A model generated the notes under the pieces. The model saw only the letters and a list, made by a program, of their open reading frames with translations, searched no databases and was not told where the DNA came from. The position numbers were made by a program, and so were the translations under genes. Positions 9,413-19,181 of a stretch of 64,000 nucleotides of DNA are shown in pieces. How positions within the stretch are numbered: position 1 is the stretch's first letter; each line of letters begins with the position of its first letter. The DNA is taken from NCBI RefSeq assembly GCF_013376005.1, contig NZ_JABMJK010000001.1, positions 124,001 through 188,000 of the forward strand, in the 5' to 3' direction. This DNA comes from Duganella sp. SG902 (GTDB lineage: Bacteria; Pseudomonadota; Gammaproteobacteria; Burkholderiales; Burkholderiaceae_D).

Positions 9413-11551
9413 ATGATGCGGTTTTTCCTTCCTGCGGCCCTTGCGGGGTTGCTGCTGTCGCTTGCCGCGACGGTATTCGCGGCCGACGAAGACGGCTATG
9501 ATTTGTGGCTGCGCTACCGCCCGCTGGAGCGCGCCGCACAGACGACCCTCAAGGCGCAAACGCGCAACATCGTGCTCCCCGGCGCGCCGACACCGACCAC
9601 CGACGCCGCGCTGGCCGAACTCCAACGCGGCCTGAAAGGCATGCTGGGTCAGGCCCCCGCCACCGCCGCCACGACCGTCGACGGCAGCCTGCTGCTCGCC
9701 ACGCCCAGCCGCCTGCCTTCGCTGACCGCCGCCGACGCCGCGTTGCGCGCCGACCTGGCCGCGCTGGGCGACGAAGGCTACCTGCTGCGCCAGACCCGCG
9801 TGCATGGGCACAAGGTCACGCTGGTCGCCGCCAACAGCGACATCGGCCTGCTCTACGGCGCCTTCGCCTGGCTGCGCGGCGCTGCCATCGGCGGCACGGC
9901 GGCGGCCAGCTCCGCGCCCAAGCTGCAACTGCGTCTGCTGAATCACTGGGATAACCTGGACCGCAGCGTGGAGCGCGGCTACTCCGGCCAGTCGATCTGG
10001 GACTGGTGGGGCCTGCCCGAGATCAAGGACCAGCGCTACACCGACTACGCGCGCGCCAACGCCTCGCTGGGCATCAACGGCACGGTGCTCAACAACGTCA
10101 ATTCCAAGCCGGAGGTGCTGACCGCCTCCTTCATCGCCAAGACCGCCGCCGTGGCGGACATCCTGCGCCCTTACGGCATCAAGGTCTACCTGTCGGCGCG
10201 CTTCTCCACGCCGCTGGAACTGCACGAGACCAGCACCGCCGATCCATTGGCGCCGGAGGTACAGCAATGGTGGAAGAACAAAGCCGACGAAATCTACAAG
10301 GCCATCCCCGACTTCGGCGGCTTCCTCGTCAAAGCCAATTCCGAGGGCCAGCCCGGCCCGCAGGACTATCACCGCACCCACGCCGACGGCGCCAACATGC
10401 TGGCCGCCGCGGTAGCGCCGCACAAGGGCATCGTCATGTGGCGCGCCTTCGTGTATGCGCCCAAGGGTGCGCACCTGGCCGACGACCGCGCCAAGCAGGC
10501 CTACGAGGAATTCAAGCCGCTGGACGGCAAGTTCGCCGCCAACGTGCTGGTACAGGTGAAGAATGGCGCCATCGACTTCCAGCCGCGCGAGCCGTTCCAC
10601 CCGCTGTTCGGCGCCATGCCGAAAACGCCGCTGATGATGGAATTCCAGATCACCAAGGAGTACCTCGGCTACTCCACCGACATGGCCTACCTTGGTACCA
10701 TGTATGAAGAGACGCTGGAATCGGACACCCATACTGGCAAGACCGTTGCGCAAACCCTGAGCGGCATGGCCGGCGTGGCCAACATCGGCAGCGACCGTAA
10801 CTGGTCCGGCTCCCATTTCGACCAGGCCAACTGGTACGCCTACGGCCGCCTCGCATGGAATCCGCAGGCCAAGGCCAGGGACATCGCCGCCGAATGGGCC
10901 GCCCTCACCTTCAGCCCGGACCGGCGTGTGGCAGGCCCCATCGTCGACATGATGATGATCTCGCGCGAAGCGGTGGTGAACTATATGACCCCTCTCGGCC
11001 TGCATCACATGATGGGCACCAGCCACCACCACGGCCCGGCGCCATGGGTCGATAATCTTGAGCGGCCCGACTGGAACCCGGTCTACTACCACCGCGCGGA
11101 CCGCAACGGCATCGGCTTCAATCGCACCGCCAGCGGCAGCAACGCGCTGGAGCAGTACGCACCGGAGATCGCCCGCCAGTACGCCGATCCGCGCACCACG
11201 CCAGAACAACTGCTGCTTTGGTTCCACCATCTGCCATGGGACTACGCGATGCCTTCCGGCCGCACCCTGTGGGCCGAATTGTTGGCCCGATACGACAAGG
11301 GCGTGGCGGACACCCGGCAGCTGCATGCGCGCTGGGTGGCGCTCAAGCCGCTGATCGACGCGCGTCGTTACGCGGACGTCGAACAGCACCTCACGCGCCA
11401 GATCAACAACGCCGTTCTGTGGCGAGACGCCTGCGTGGCCTACTTCCAGTCGGTGTCCGGGCTGCCGCTGCCGCCCGGCGTGCAGCCGCCGGCCCATCCG
11501 CTGGAATACTACAAAGCCCTGCGGTATCCTTATGCGCCGGGTCGTGGTTAA
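9413..11551 (+). CDS. aguA: Alpha-glucuronidase, GH67
   Basis: The 712-residue protein has a signal peptide ending ATVFAADED and the full GH67 architecture. The N-terminal alpha/beta domain is followed by the barrel from LLNHWDNLDRSVERGYSG. The acid Glu311 lies in VKANSEGQPGP; the paired base residues are Asp388 in NGAIDFQPREP and Glu416 in FQITKEYLGYS. The C-terminal helical domain has GLHHMMGTSHHHGPAPW. GH67 removes (4-O-methyl)-glucuronic acid from the non-reducing end of xylo-oligosaccharides, so it complements the GH115 enzyme nearby. GGAGAC precedes the start; a second in-frame ATG follows directly at 9416. Confidence 0.95.
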   Translation: MMRFFLPAALAGLLLSLAATVFAADEDGYDLWLRYRPLERAAQTTLKAQTRNIVLPGAPTPTTDAALAELQRGLKGMLGQAPATAATTVDGSLLLATPSRLPSLTAADAALRADLAALGDEGYLLRQTRVHGHKVTLVAANSDIGLLYGAFAWLRGAAIGGTAAASSAPKLQLRLLNHWDNLDRSVERGYSGQSIWDWWGLPEIKDQRYTDYARANASLGINGTVLNNVNSKPEVLTASFIAKTAAVADILRPYGIKVYLSARFSTPLELHETSTADPLAPEVQQWWKNKADEIYKAIPDFGGFLVKANSEGQPGPQDYHRTHADGANMLAAAVAPHKGIVMWRAFVYAPKGAHLADDRAKQAYEEFKPLDGKFAANVLVQVKNGAIDFQPREPFHPLFGAMPKTPLMMEFQITKEYLGYSTDMAYLGTMYEETLESDTHTGKTVAQTLSGMAGVANIGSDRNWSGSHFDQANWYAYGRLAWNPQAKARDIAAEWAALTFSPDRRVAGPIVDMMMISREAVVNYMTPLGLHHMMGTSHHHGPAPWVDNLERPDWNPVYYHRADRNGIGFNRTASGSNALEQYAPEIARQYADPRTTPEQLLLWFHHLPWDYAMPSGRTLWAELLARYDKGVADTRQLHARWVALKPLIDARRYADVEQHLTRQINNAVLWRDACVAYFQSVSGLPLPPGVQPPAHPLEYYKALRYPYAPGRG

Positions 11552-11562
11552 GCCCCGCTTGT

Positions 11563-11583
11563 GGTAAAGTCCGGGACTTAACC
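11563..11583. promoter_or_regulatory. 21-bp dyad upstream of lacI-type gene
   Basis: The segment reads GGTAAAGTCC-G-GGACTTAACC, a dyad with one mismatched pair, between the aguA stop and the LacI start. It differs from the TGKTAGCG sites. It could be an autoregulatory operator or the stem of a terminator for aguA; there is no U-run on the plus strand, so I slightly favour the operator. Confidence 0.35.
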
Positions 11584-11607
11584 CAGCTTTATACTGATTG
11601 AGGACAG

Positions 11608-12693
11608 ATGACGAAAACTAAGGTGAAACCGGCGCCAGTACCGGCCGTGCAGAGCCGCTCGCAGGCCCCAACCATGGCCGATGTGGCCAAGCTGGCAGGC
11701 GTATCCCCGATGACGGTGTCGCGCGTGATGAACGGCGACACCAACGTCCGCGAAAAAACCCGCAGCCGCGTCGACGCGGCCGTCGCCGCCCTCAACTACG
11801 TTCCCAACCAGGCCGCGCGCCGCCTCGCCGGCTCGCGCCCGATCCGCGTCGGCTTCCTGTACTCGAATCCGAGCGCGGGCTACCTGAGTGAATTCCTGGT
11901 CGGCCTGCTGAACCAGGCCAGCCCGAATAATGTGCAGCTGGTGGTGGAAAAATGCGAGGCTGATGAACACGGCGTCGAACAGGCGCGCCGCCTGATCGCC
12001 AACGGCGTGGACGGCATCATCCTGCCGCCGCCGCTGTGCGACGTGCATAACCTGATCGACCTGATCGCCGCGTCGGGCACGCCGGCCATCACCGTGGCAT
12101 GCGGCCAGCCCGACCCGCGCGTGGGCGGCGTCAGCATCGACGACTACCAGGCCGCGTATGCCATGACCTGCCACCTGATCGCGCTGGGCCACCAGCGCAT
12201 CGGCTTCGTCATCGGCCATCCGAACCAGAGCGCCAGCGCGCGCCGCCTGGCCGGCTTCAAGGCCGCCATCGCCGAAAAGAACGCGCAAAATGCGAAGGAG
12301 CTGATCGTCCAAGGCCTGTTCACCTATCGTTCCGGCCTGGATGCGGCGGAGCAGCTGCTGGGCATGGAGCAGCGCCCGACCGCCGTCTTCGCCAGCAACG
12401 ACGACATGGCTGCCGCCGTGGTGGCGATCGCCCATCGCCTCGGCCTGGACGTGCCGGGCGACCTGACCGTGGCGGGCTTCGACGATACCGCGCTGGCCAC
12501 CACCATCTGGCCCGAACTGACCACCGTGCGCCAGCCGATCGCCGACATGGCCGAAAAAGCCGTGCAGATCCTGGTGCGCCTGATCCGCGCGCAGCGCAAC
12601 GGCACGCCGGAGGCCCCCGAACACGTCGTCATTGAGCACGCACTGATACGCCGCCAGTCCGATGCTGCCCCACGTTTGCGGCCCAAACATTAA
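11608..12693 (+). CDS. LacI-family transcriptional regulator of the xylan locus
   Basis: The 361-residue protein has the LacI helix-turn-helix and hinge at about residues 22-75 (TMADVAKLAGVSPMTVSRVM, then YVPNQAARRLAGSRP) followed by a periplasmic-binding-protein-like sensor domain (VNGVDGIILPPPL-like, VAGFDDTALATTIWPELTTV). GAGGACAG precedes the ATG. It sits between aguA and a carboxylesterase, 15 bp before the latter, which suggests co-transcription with it. It is the only regulator in the xylan locus, and three dyads with a shared half-site lie in the two divergent promoter regions. The ligand is unknown; a xylo-oligosaccharide or an aldouronic acid is plausible. Confidence 0.9.
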   Translation: MTKTKVKPAPVPAVQSRSQAPTMADVAKLAGVSPMTVSRVMNGDTNVREKTRSRVDAAVAALNYVPNQAARRLAGSRPIRVGFLYSNPSAGYLSEFLVGLLNQASPNNVQLVVEKCEADEHGVEQARRLIANGVDGIILPPPLCDVHNLIDLIAASGTPAITVACGQPDPRVGGVSIDDYQAAYAMTCHLIALGHQRIGFVIGHPNQSASARRLAGFKAAIAEKNAQNAKELIVQGLFTYRSGLDAAEQLLGMEQRPTAVFASNDDMAAAVVAIAHRLGLDVPGDLTVAGFDDTALATTIWPELTTVRQPIADMAEKAVQILVRLIRAQRNGTPEAPEHVVIEHALIRRQSDAAPRLRPKH

Positions 12694-12708
12694 AACCATA
12701 TCGAGACA

Positions 12709-14244
12709 ATGAACAAACTCCCCGTGCTGTTGATCGCCGCTAGTGTTATTTCCTCTTCCGCCTACGCAGCAACCAGCAGCACGCCGCGCGCCGCCACCGC
12801 CACCGGCGTGGTGAGCGGGGTGCAGGAAGCTTCCGGCGTGAAGTCGTTTAAAGGCATTCCCTACGCGGCGGCGCCGGTCGGCAAGCTGCGCTGGGCGGCG
12901 CCGCAGGCGGCGGCTAAGTGGAAGGGCACGCGCAAGGCCGATCGCTTCGCGGCGCCCTGCATGCAGCTGCCGCTGTTCAGCGACATGGTGTTCCGTTCCG
13001 ACGGCGTGAGCGAGGACTGCCTGTATCTCAACGTCTGGACGCCGGCCAGGTCGGCCAAGGAAAAGCTGCCGGTGCTGGTGTACTTCTACGGTGGCGGCTT
13101 CGCGGCCGGCGACGGCTCGGAGCCGCGCTACGACGGCGAGAGCATGGCCGCCAAGGGCATCGTCACGCTCACCGTCAACTACCGCCTGAACGTGTTCGGT
13201 TTCCTGGCCCATCCCGAGTTGAGCAAGGAATCGCCGAACCAGGCCTCCGGCAACTACGGCCTGATGGACCAGGCGGCGGCGCTGCAATGGGTGAAAAAGA
13301 ACATCGCGGCCTTCGGCGGCGATCCGTCGCGTGTGACCATCGCCGGCGAATCGGCCGGTTCATTCTCGGTCAGCGCGCAGATGATCAACCCGCAAGCCAA
13401 GGGCCTGATCGCGGGCGCCATCGGCGAAAGCGGTTCGCTGCTCAGCGCCATGGGCCTGGCGCCGCTCAGCTTCGCGGAGCAGGTCGGCGCCACCTTTGCG
13501 AAAGACGCCGGCGCGCCGACGCTGGCCGAGCTGCGCGCGCTGCCGGCGCAGCTGCTGCTGGACGCCACCAAGAAACCCGGCACCTGGTTCTCCGCCATCG
13601 AGGACGGCTACGTGATTCCACGTTCGCCGGCCGCCATGTACGCCGCCGGCGAGCAGGCCAAAGTGCCTTTGCTGGCGGGCTGGAATTCGTACGAAGGCCA
13701 CTACAAGCAAATCCTGGGCGACGCCGAACCGACCGCCGAGAACTTCGCCGCCGCGCTGCAAAAGCTCTACGGCGACCAAGCGGCCGCCGCGCAGCAAGCC
13801 TACAGCGGCGACGTGAAGCAGGCCGCGACCGAACTGGCGAGCGACCGCTTCATCGGCTACGGCACCTGGAAGTGGATCGACACCCACGCCCGCACCAGCG
13901 GCAAGCCGACCTACCGCTATTACTACACCCGTCCGCGCCCGGGTCAGGAGGGCGCAGGCCATTCGGTGGAGATCGAGTACGCCATGGGCAACCTGGCCGG
14001 GAATAAAGTCTATGCATGGACCGACGATGACCGTGCCCTGTCGGCGCAGATGCAGAACTACTTCGCCAACTTTATCAAGACCGGCAATCCTAACGGCGCC
14101 GGCCTGCCGGAATGGCCGCAAGCCAGCGCCGGCGCGGGCTCGCGTCTGATGAAGCTCGACGTGCCGTCCACCGCCATCACCGCGACGGACGATGCACACT
14201 ACCAGTTCCAGGAGGCGTTCCACGCGGCCCAGGCCAAACGCTGA
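12709..14244 (+). CDS. Secreted type-B carboxylesterase
   Basis: The 511-residue protein has a signal peptide (cleavage near SSAYAATSS) and a type-B carboxylesterase fold: SEDCLYLNVWTP, the oxyanion motif FYGGGF, nucleophile Ser215 in IAGESAGS, and the catalytic His in the QEGAGHSVEIEY region. It follows the LacI gene by 15 bp. Members hydrolyse a wide range of carboxylic esters. Here a role in removing ester decorations from xylan, such as feruloyl or acetyl groups, is a guess from context. Confidence 0.85.
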   Translation: MNKLPVLLIAASVISSSAYAATSSTPRAATATGVVSGVQEASGVKSFKGIPYAAAPVGKLRWAAPQAAAKWKGTRKADRFAAPCMQLPLFSDMVFRSDGVSEDCLYLNVWTPARSAKEKLPVLVYFYGGGFAAGDGSEPRYDGESMAAKGIVTLTVNYRLNVFGFLAHPELSKESPNQASGNYGLMDQAAALQWVKKNIAAFGGDPSRVTIAGESAGSFSVSAQMINPQAKGLIAGAIGESGSLLSAMGLAPLSFAEQVGATFAKDAGAPTLAELRALPAQLLLDATKKPGTWFSAIEDGYVIPRSPAAMYAAGEQAKVPLLAGWNSYEGHYKQILGDAEPTAENFAAALQKLYGDQAAAAQQAYSGDVKQAATELASDRFIGYGTWKWIDTHARTSGKPTYRYYYTRPRPGQEGAGHSVEIEYAMGNLAGNKVYAWTDDDRALSAQMQNYFANFIKTGNPNGAGLPEWPQASAGAGSRLMKLDVPSTAITATDDAHYQFQEAFHAAQAKR

Positions 14245-14342
14245 AACCAGTTTAATTTTGCGTTTGTATTTTATTGTATCCGCAGGTAATCGTATGAAAA
14301 CCTGCTATACAATTTATCCTCTTATCCAGAGGAAACAGCTAC

Positions 14343-16688
14343 ATGCGCAGAAAAATTGGCTTCCTGGCCCTTTGCCTGACGGTGTCCGCCTACGCGGCGG
14401 AACCCTTCGACGACAAATTCCGTCAACTCGACGAAATCCTGCCGACGCCTAACGTCTACCGTACCGCCTCCGGCGCGCCGGGCCACGCCTACTGGCAGCA
14501 GCGCGCCGACTACACCATCAGCGCCACGCTGGACGAAGCCAGGCGCGCCCTCACCGGCAGCGAGCAAATCACCTATCACAACAACTCGCCCGATACGCTG
14601 AGCTATCTGTGGGTACAGCTCGACCAGAACATCTACAAAAAAGACTCCGACGCCCGCATGATGCTCACCCAGCCTTCGCGCGAGGCGTGGGCCAAGGCGA
14701 CGTCGCCGGAGGATGGCTACAAGTTCGAAGGCATGCGCGGCATCCTGGCCGGCCGCGAGTTCGACGGCGGCTTCAAGATCAAGAGCGTGGCCACCAACGG
14801 CCAGCCGCTGAAGCACGTCATCAACCGCACCATGATGCGCATCGACCTTCCGACGCCATTGAAGCCGGGCGAGAAGTTCGTCTTCAATATCGACTGGTCC
14901 TACAACATCAACGAGCAGCAGGTGCTGGGCGGCCGTTCCGGCTACGAGCACTTTGAGGAAGACAAGAACGATCTGTTCGAGATCGCGCAATGGTTCCCGC
15001 GCATGGCGGCCTATTACGATGTCTACGGCTGGCAGCACAAGCAGTTCCTCGGCACCGGCGAATTCACGCTGGAATTCGGCGACTATGACGTGCAGCTGAC
15101 CGTCCCCGCCGATCACGTGGTGGCCTCCACCGGCGAGCTGCAAAATCCGAGCGATGTGCTGAGCGCGGCGCAGCGCGAACGTCTGGAAAAGGCGCGCACC
15201 GCCAGCGCGCCGGTGCTGATCGTCATGCAGGAGGAAGCCACCAGGGCCGAGAAGTCGCGCAGCAACGCCAGCAAGACCTGGCACTTCAAGGCCAGCAACG
15301 TGCGCGATTTCGCCTGGGCCTCCAGCCGCAAATTCATCTGGGATGCGCAAGGCTTCAAGAAGGATTCCACCAACGTGATGGCGATGTCCTACTATCCGAA
15401 GGAAGGCAATCCGCTGTGGGGCAAATACAGCACGCAGGCCATCATCCACACCATCGACAAGTACAACAAGTACAGCTTCGACTACCCGTATCCGACCGCG
15501 ATTTCGGTCAACGGCCCGGTGGGCGGCATGGAGTATCCGATGATCTCCTTTAACGGTCCGCGCCCGACCAAGGACAAAAAGACGGGCGAGCTGACCTGGT
15601 CGCAGCAGACCAAATATGGCCTGATCGGTGTGATCATCCACGAGGTGGGCCACAATTACTATCCGATGATTATCAACTCGGACGAACGCCAATGGACCTG
15701 GATGGACGAGGGCCTGAACACCTTCGTGCAGTACCTCGCCGAACAGGAATGGGAAGACAAATACCCATCGCGCCGCGGTGAGCCGCGCAACATCGTCGAC
15801 TACATGCGCAGCCAGGAGCAGGTGCCGATCATGACCAACTCGGAGTCGCTGGTGCAGGTCGGCCCCAACGCCTACGCCAAACCCGCCACCGGCTTGAACA
15901 TCCTGCGCGAGACGATTCTTGGCCGCGAACTGTTCGACTACGCCTTCCGTGAATACGCGCAGCGCTGGAAATTCAAGCGCCCTACCCCGGCCGACTTCTT
16001 CCGCACCATGGAAGACGCCTCCGGCACGGACCTCGACTGGTTCTGGCGCGGCTGGTTCTACACCACCGATCCGGTGGACATCAGCATCGACGGCATCAGC
16101 GAATATGGCGTGAGCACCAAGGATCCTGAAAAGGAAAAGGCCTGGAAGAAGGCGCAGAAGGATGCGCAGCCGGTGTCGCTGTCCGACCAGCGCAACAAGG
16201 CCCTGCCGAAGCGCGTGGATGCGCATCCCGAGCTGAAGGACTTCTACAACGAGCATGACGAGTTCACCGTCACCAACAAGGACCGTAACAGCTACGCCGA
16301 AGCCATCGAGAAGCTGGAGCCGTGGGAGAAAAAGCTGCTGGACCAGGGCAAGCACCTGTACCTGGTGGACTTCTCCAACCTGGGTGGCATGGTGATGCCG
16401 CTGATCCTGGAGATTGAACTCAAGAGCGGCAAGAAGTACATCGAGCGTATTCCGGCCGAGGTATGGCGCTACAACTCCAAGAAGATCACCAAGTTGATCG
16501 TCACCGACGAGCCCATGGTGGGCCTGACCCAGGACCCATACTGGGAAACCGCCGACATCGACACCTCCAACAACGCGTGGCCACGCAAGGTTACCCAGTC
16601 CCGCCTCGAACTGTTCAAGACCGAGCGTGACAAGAATAACCTGATGCGCGACTTTAATACGCCGCTCAAGAAGGACGAGAAGAAGTGA
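14343..16688 (+). CDS. Secreted M1-family zinc metallopeptidase
   Basis: The 781-residue protein has a short signal peptide (MRRKIGFLAL to AYAAEP) and the M1 catalytic site: GGMEYP at about residues 394-399 in place of GAMEN, the zinc motif HEVGHN starting at 433, and the third zinc ligand Glu456 in WMDEGLNTF. The C-terminal part (residues about 560-781) contains a long basic/acidic stretch. It probably trims peptides in the periplasm or outside. GAGGAAACAGCTAC precedes the ATG. It is coupled to the DUF6702 gene (stop/start TGATG) and then to a TonB receptor, so the three look like one transcript. An inverted repeat GCAGGT...ACCTGC lies upstream at 14282-14305, of unknown meaning. Confidence 0.88.
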   Translation: MRRKIGFLALCLTVSAYAAEPFDDKFRQLDEILPTPNVYRTASGAPGHAYWQQRADYTISATLDEARRALTGSEQITYHNNSPDTLSYLWVQLDQNIYKKDSDARMMLTQPSREAWAKATSPEDGYKFEGMRGILAGREFDGGFKIKSVATNGQPLKHVINRTMMRIDLPTPLKPGEKFVFNIDWSYNINEQQVLGGRSGYEHFEEDKNDLFEIAQWFPRMAAYYDVYGWQHKQFLGTGEFTLEFGDYDVQLTVPADHVVASTGELQNPSDVLSAAQRERLEKARTASAPVLIVMQEEATRAEKSRSNASKTWHFKASNVRDFAWASSRKFIWDAQGFKKDSTNVMAMSYYPKEGNPLWGKYSTQAIIHTIDKYNKYSFDYPYPTAISVNGPVGGMEYPMISFNGPRPTKDKKTGELTWSQQTKYGLIGVIIHEVGHNYYPMIINSDERQWTWMDEGLNTFVQYLAEQEWEDKYPSRRGEPRNIVDYMRSQEQVPIMTNSESLVQVGPNAYAKPATGLNILRETILGRELFDYAFREYAQRWKFKRPTPADFFRTMEDASGTDLDWFWRGWFYTTDPVDISIDGISEYGVSTKDPEKEKAWKKAQKDAQPVSLSDQRNKALPKRVDAHPELKDFYNEHDEFTVTNKDRNSYAEAIEKLEPWEKKLLDQGKHLYLVDFSNLGGMVMPLILEIELKSGKKYIERIPAEVWRYNSKKITKLIVTDEPMVGLTQDPYWETADIDTSNNAWPRKVTQSRLELFKTERDKNNLMRDFNTPLKKDEKK

Positions 16689-17167
16689 TGATGCGCCTCG
16701 TTTTAGCTGTGCTGCTGGCATGCGCCGGCGGCGCCCATGCCCACAACTTCCACACCGGAATCGCGGACATCAGCTACAACGAACGCACTGGCGGCACCGA
16801 GATCGTGCACACCTATACCTCGCACGATCTCGCCGCGCTGCTGACCAATCTCTATGGCCGCCAATTCGACCTTGGCCGCGCCGACAGCGAGGCGCCGCTG
16901 CGCCGTTATGTGGAAAAACAGTTCACCATCGCCGGCCCGGACGGCGCACGCCTGCCCTTGCAGTGGGTCGGCGTGAAGGTGGATGCCGACAGCGTCGTCA
17001 TCTTCCAGGAACTGCCCAGTGCGAGGCTGGCGAAAGGCAGCCGCATACACAACGCTTTGCTGATAGACTTCCTGCCGTCGCAAAAGAACACCGTTAACCT
17101 GCAAACCGATGGCAAGACCAGAACGCTCTTCTTCGATCAAGACCACATCGATCAAATCGCCCCTTAA
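16688..17167 (+). CDS. DUF6702-type small secreted protein
   Basis: This is a 159-residue protein with a signal peptide (MMRLVLAVLLACAGGAHA) and a beta-rich body (GIADISYNERTGGTEIVHTY, RLPLQWVGVKVDADSVVIFQE). I recognise the pattern of DUF6702 proteins, which have no known activity. The start is the ATG overlapping the M1 peptidase stop; an ATG at 16691 and a GTG at 16685 are alternatives. Its 3' end overlaps the next gene by 59 bp in another frame. The order M1 peptidase, DUF6702, TonB receptor suggests that it works with peptide or metal uptake, which is inference. Confidence 0.75.
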   Translation: MMRLVLAVLLACAGGAHAHNFHTGIADISYNERTGGTEIVHTYTSHDLAALLTNLYGRQFDLGRADSEAPLRRYVEKQFTIAGPDGARLPLQWVGVKVDADSVVIFQELPSARLAKGSRIHNALLIDFLPSQKNTVNLQTDGKTRTLFFDQDHIDQIAP

Positions 17168-19181
17168 GTACGCGCTGTTGCTGGCATTGGGTGCCGCGCA
17201 CGCGGACGACCAGATCCTGCAAAAAGTCCTGGTGGATGGCTCGCGCACCAGCCAACTGGGCGTGGCCGATGCCGCCAGCGCAGGAACGGTCACGCAAGCG
17301 GAGCTTGCGGCGCGCACGGTGTATCGTCCCGGCGAGATGCTGGAGGCGGTGCCGGGACTGGTGGTCAGCCAGCATAGTGGCGAAGGAAAGGCCAACCAGT
17401 TCTACCTGCGCGGTTTCAATCTCGATCACGGCACCGACCTGCGCACCACGGTGGACGGCATGCCGGTCAACCAGCGCAGCCACGCGCATGGCCAGGGCTG
17501 GAGCGACCTGAATTTCCTGATCCCGGAACTGGCAGTGCGGCTCGATTACAAGAAGGGCCCCTACTCCGCCGAGGAAGGCGACTTCGCATCGGCAGGCACG
17601 GCGTCGGTGGCGTATGCGAATCGCCTGCTGCAAGGTGTGGCCAGCGTCTCGGCGGGGCAGCATGGCTATGGCCGCGCGCTGCTAGCCAACTCGGTGGAAA
17701 CGCAACGCGGCAGCCTGCTGTATGCCGTCGAAGCGATGCACAACGACGGCCCGTTCACGCGCCCGGACGATTATCAGAAACTGAACGCTGTGCTGCGCTA
17801 CAGCGAGGGCTATGCCAATAACGGCTTCAATGTCAGCCTGATGGCCTACAAGGCCGACTGGAACTCCACCGACCAGATTCCACAGCGCGCCGTGCGGGAT
17901 GGGCAGATCGGCCGCAACGACACCATCGACGATACGGACGGAGGCAAGGCGCACCGTTACAGCCTGTCCGGCGCGTGGCGGCGCACGGCGGAGGACAGCG
18001 CGTCCAAGGTCAACGCCTACATCATCGCCAACCAACTGGACTTGTGGTCCAACTTCACCTACTTCATGGACGATCCCGTGCATGGCGATCAGTTCGCGCA
18101 GCCGGACAGGCGCGTCACCAGCGGCTTGAATGCATCGCATAGCTGGCACCATCACACCGAAACCGGCAACAGCGAAACCACGGTCGGCGTACAGCTCCAG
18201 AACGATAATATCTTCAACGGCTTGTACAGCACACAGGCGCGCCGTACGCTGTCCGTGACGCGGCAGGATCACATCGTGGAATCCAGCGCGGGCCTGTACG
18301 TGGAGAACAACACGCGCTGGAACGCGGCCTTCCGTACCATGGCAGGCGTGCGGCTGGACCGCTATCGCTTCGACGTGCAAAGCGGCCTTGCGGCCAATTC
18401 CGGCAAGGCTAACGACCATCTGGTGAGCCCGAGCCTGAGCATGATCTACGGGCCATGGCAAACGGCCGAGGTGTACGCCAACTTCGGCAACGGCTTCCAT
18501 AGCAACGATGCGCGCGGCACCACCATCACCATCGATCCGAAGACCGGGCTGGCGGCCGACAAGGTGACGCCGCTGGCGCGCTCGCGCGGCATGGAGCTGG
18601 GCGCGCGCAGCTCGTGGCTGCCCGGTTTGCAAACATCGCTGTCGTTGTACCGGCTGGACTTCGACTCGGAGCTGGTCTACATAGGCGATGCCGGCGCGAC
18701 CGAAGCCGGCCCGCCAAGCCGCCGCTATGGCGTGGAATTCTCCAATTACTACAAGGCGCTGAAATGGCTGTCGGTCGACCTCGACCTGGCCTACGCGCGG
18801 GCCCGTTCACGCGGCTATCAGGAGGCGGGCAGCTACATTCCGGGCGCGATTGAAGGCACCGGCCAGCTGGCGCTGACGGTGGACGATGGGGGCCCGTATT
18901 CGGGGTCGCTCAAGCTGCGTTACTTTGGTCCGCGTCCACTGATTGAAGATAACAGCGTGCGGTCCAAATCGAGCATGACGCTGAACGGGCGTTTCGGCTG
19001 GAAGATCCGCAAGGATCTTGCGCTGGAGCTGGAGGCCTTCAACATCACCAACCGCCGCGATTCCGCCATCGATTACTACTATGCGTCGCAGCTCAAGGGA
19101 GAAGCGGCGGCCGTCGCCGACATCCACTTCCACCCCATCGAATCACGCTCATTGCGGGCGACGCTGATCAGGAACTTCTAG
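17109..19181 (+). CDS. TonB-dependent receptor of the M1/DUF6702 cassette
   Basis: The 690-residue protein has a plug domain (RPGEMLEAVPGLVVSQHSGE, FYLRGFNLDHGTDLRTTVDG, VNQRSHAHGQGWSDLNFLIP) and a beta-barrel ending with aromatic Phe (ATLIRNF), as for outer-membrane proteins. The only plausible start is the ATG at 17109, which lies inside the DUF6702 gene; the signal peptide is SPLKYALLLALGAAHA, preceded by an atypical 17-residue basic extension. The substrate is unknown. Its stop overlaps the convergent aldo/keto reductase stop by 4 bp. Confidence 0.88.
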   Translation: MARPERSSSIKTTSIKSPLKYALLLALGAAHADDQILQKVLVDGSRTSQLGVADAASAGTVTQAELAARTVYRPGEMLEAVPGLVVSQHSGEGKANQFYLRGFNLDHGTDLRTTVDGMPVNQRSHAHGQGWSDLNFLIPELAVRLDYKKGPYSAEEGDFASAGTASVAYANRLLQGVASVSAGQHGYGRALLANSVETQRGSLLYAVEAMHNDGPFTRPDDYQKLNAVLRYSEGYANNGFNVSLMAYKADWNSTDQIPQRAVRDGQIGRNDTIDDTDGGKAHRYSLSGAWRRTAEDSASKVNAYIIANQLDLWSNFTYFMDDPVHGDQFAQPDRRVTSGLNASHSWHHHTETGNSETTVGVQLQNDNIFNGLYSTQARRTLSVTRQDHIVESSAGLYVENNTRWNAAFRTMAGVRLDRYRFDVQSGLAANSGKANDHLVSPSLSMIYGPWQTAEVYANFGNGFHSNDARGTTITIDPKTGLAADKVTPLARSRGMELGARSSWLPGLQTSLSLYRLDFDSELVYIGDAGATEAGPPSRRYGVEFSNYYKALKWLSVDLDLAYARARSRGYQEAGSYIPGAIEGTGQLALTVDDGGPYSGSLKLRYFGPRPLIEDNSVRSKSSMTLNGRFGWKIRKDLALELEAFNITNRRDSAIDYYYASQLKGEAAAVADIHFHPIESRSLRATLIRNF

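Noticed and set aside
9395..13287. Two long leftward open frames opposite aguA, lacI and the esterase
   Set aside because: Low-complexity translation, no ribosome site, and complete overlap with three well-supported genes.
14322..16721. 799-codon open frame opposite the M1 peptidase gene
   Set aside because: The plus-strand frame has HEVGH and GGMEY motifs; the opposite frame has none and is an artefact.
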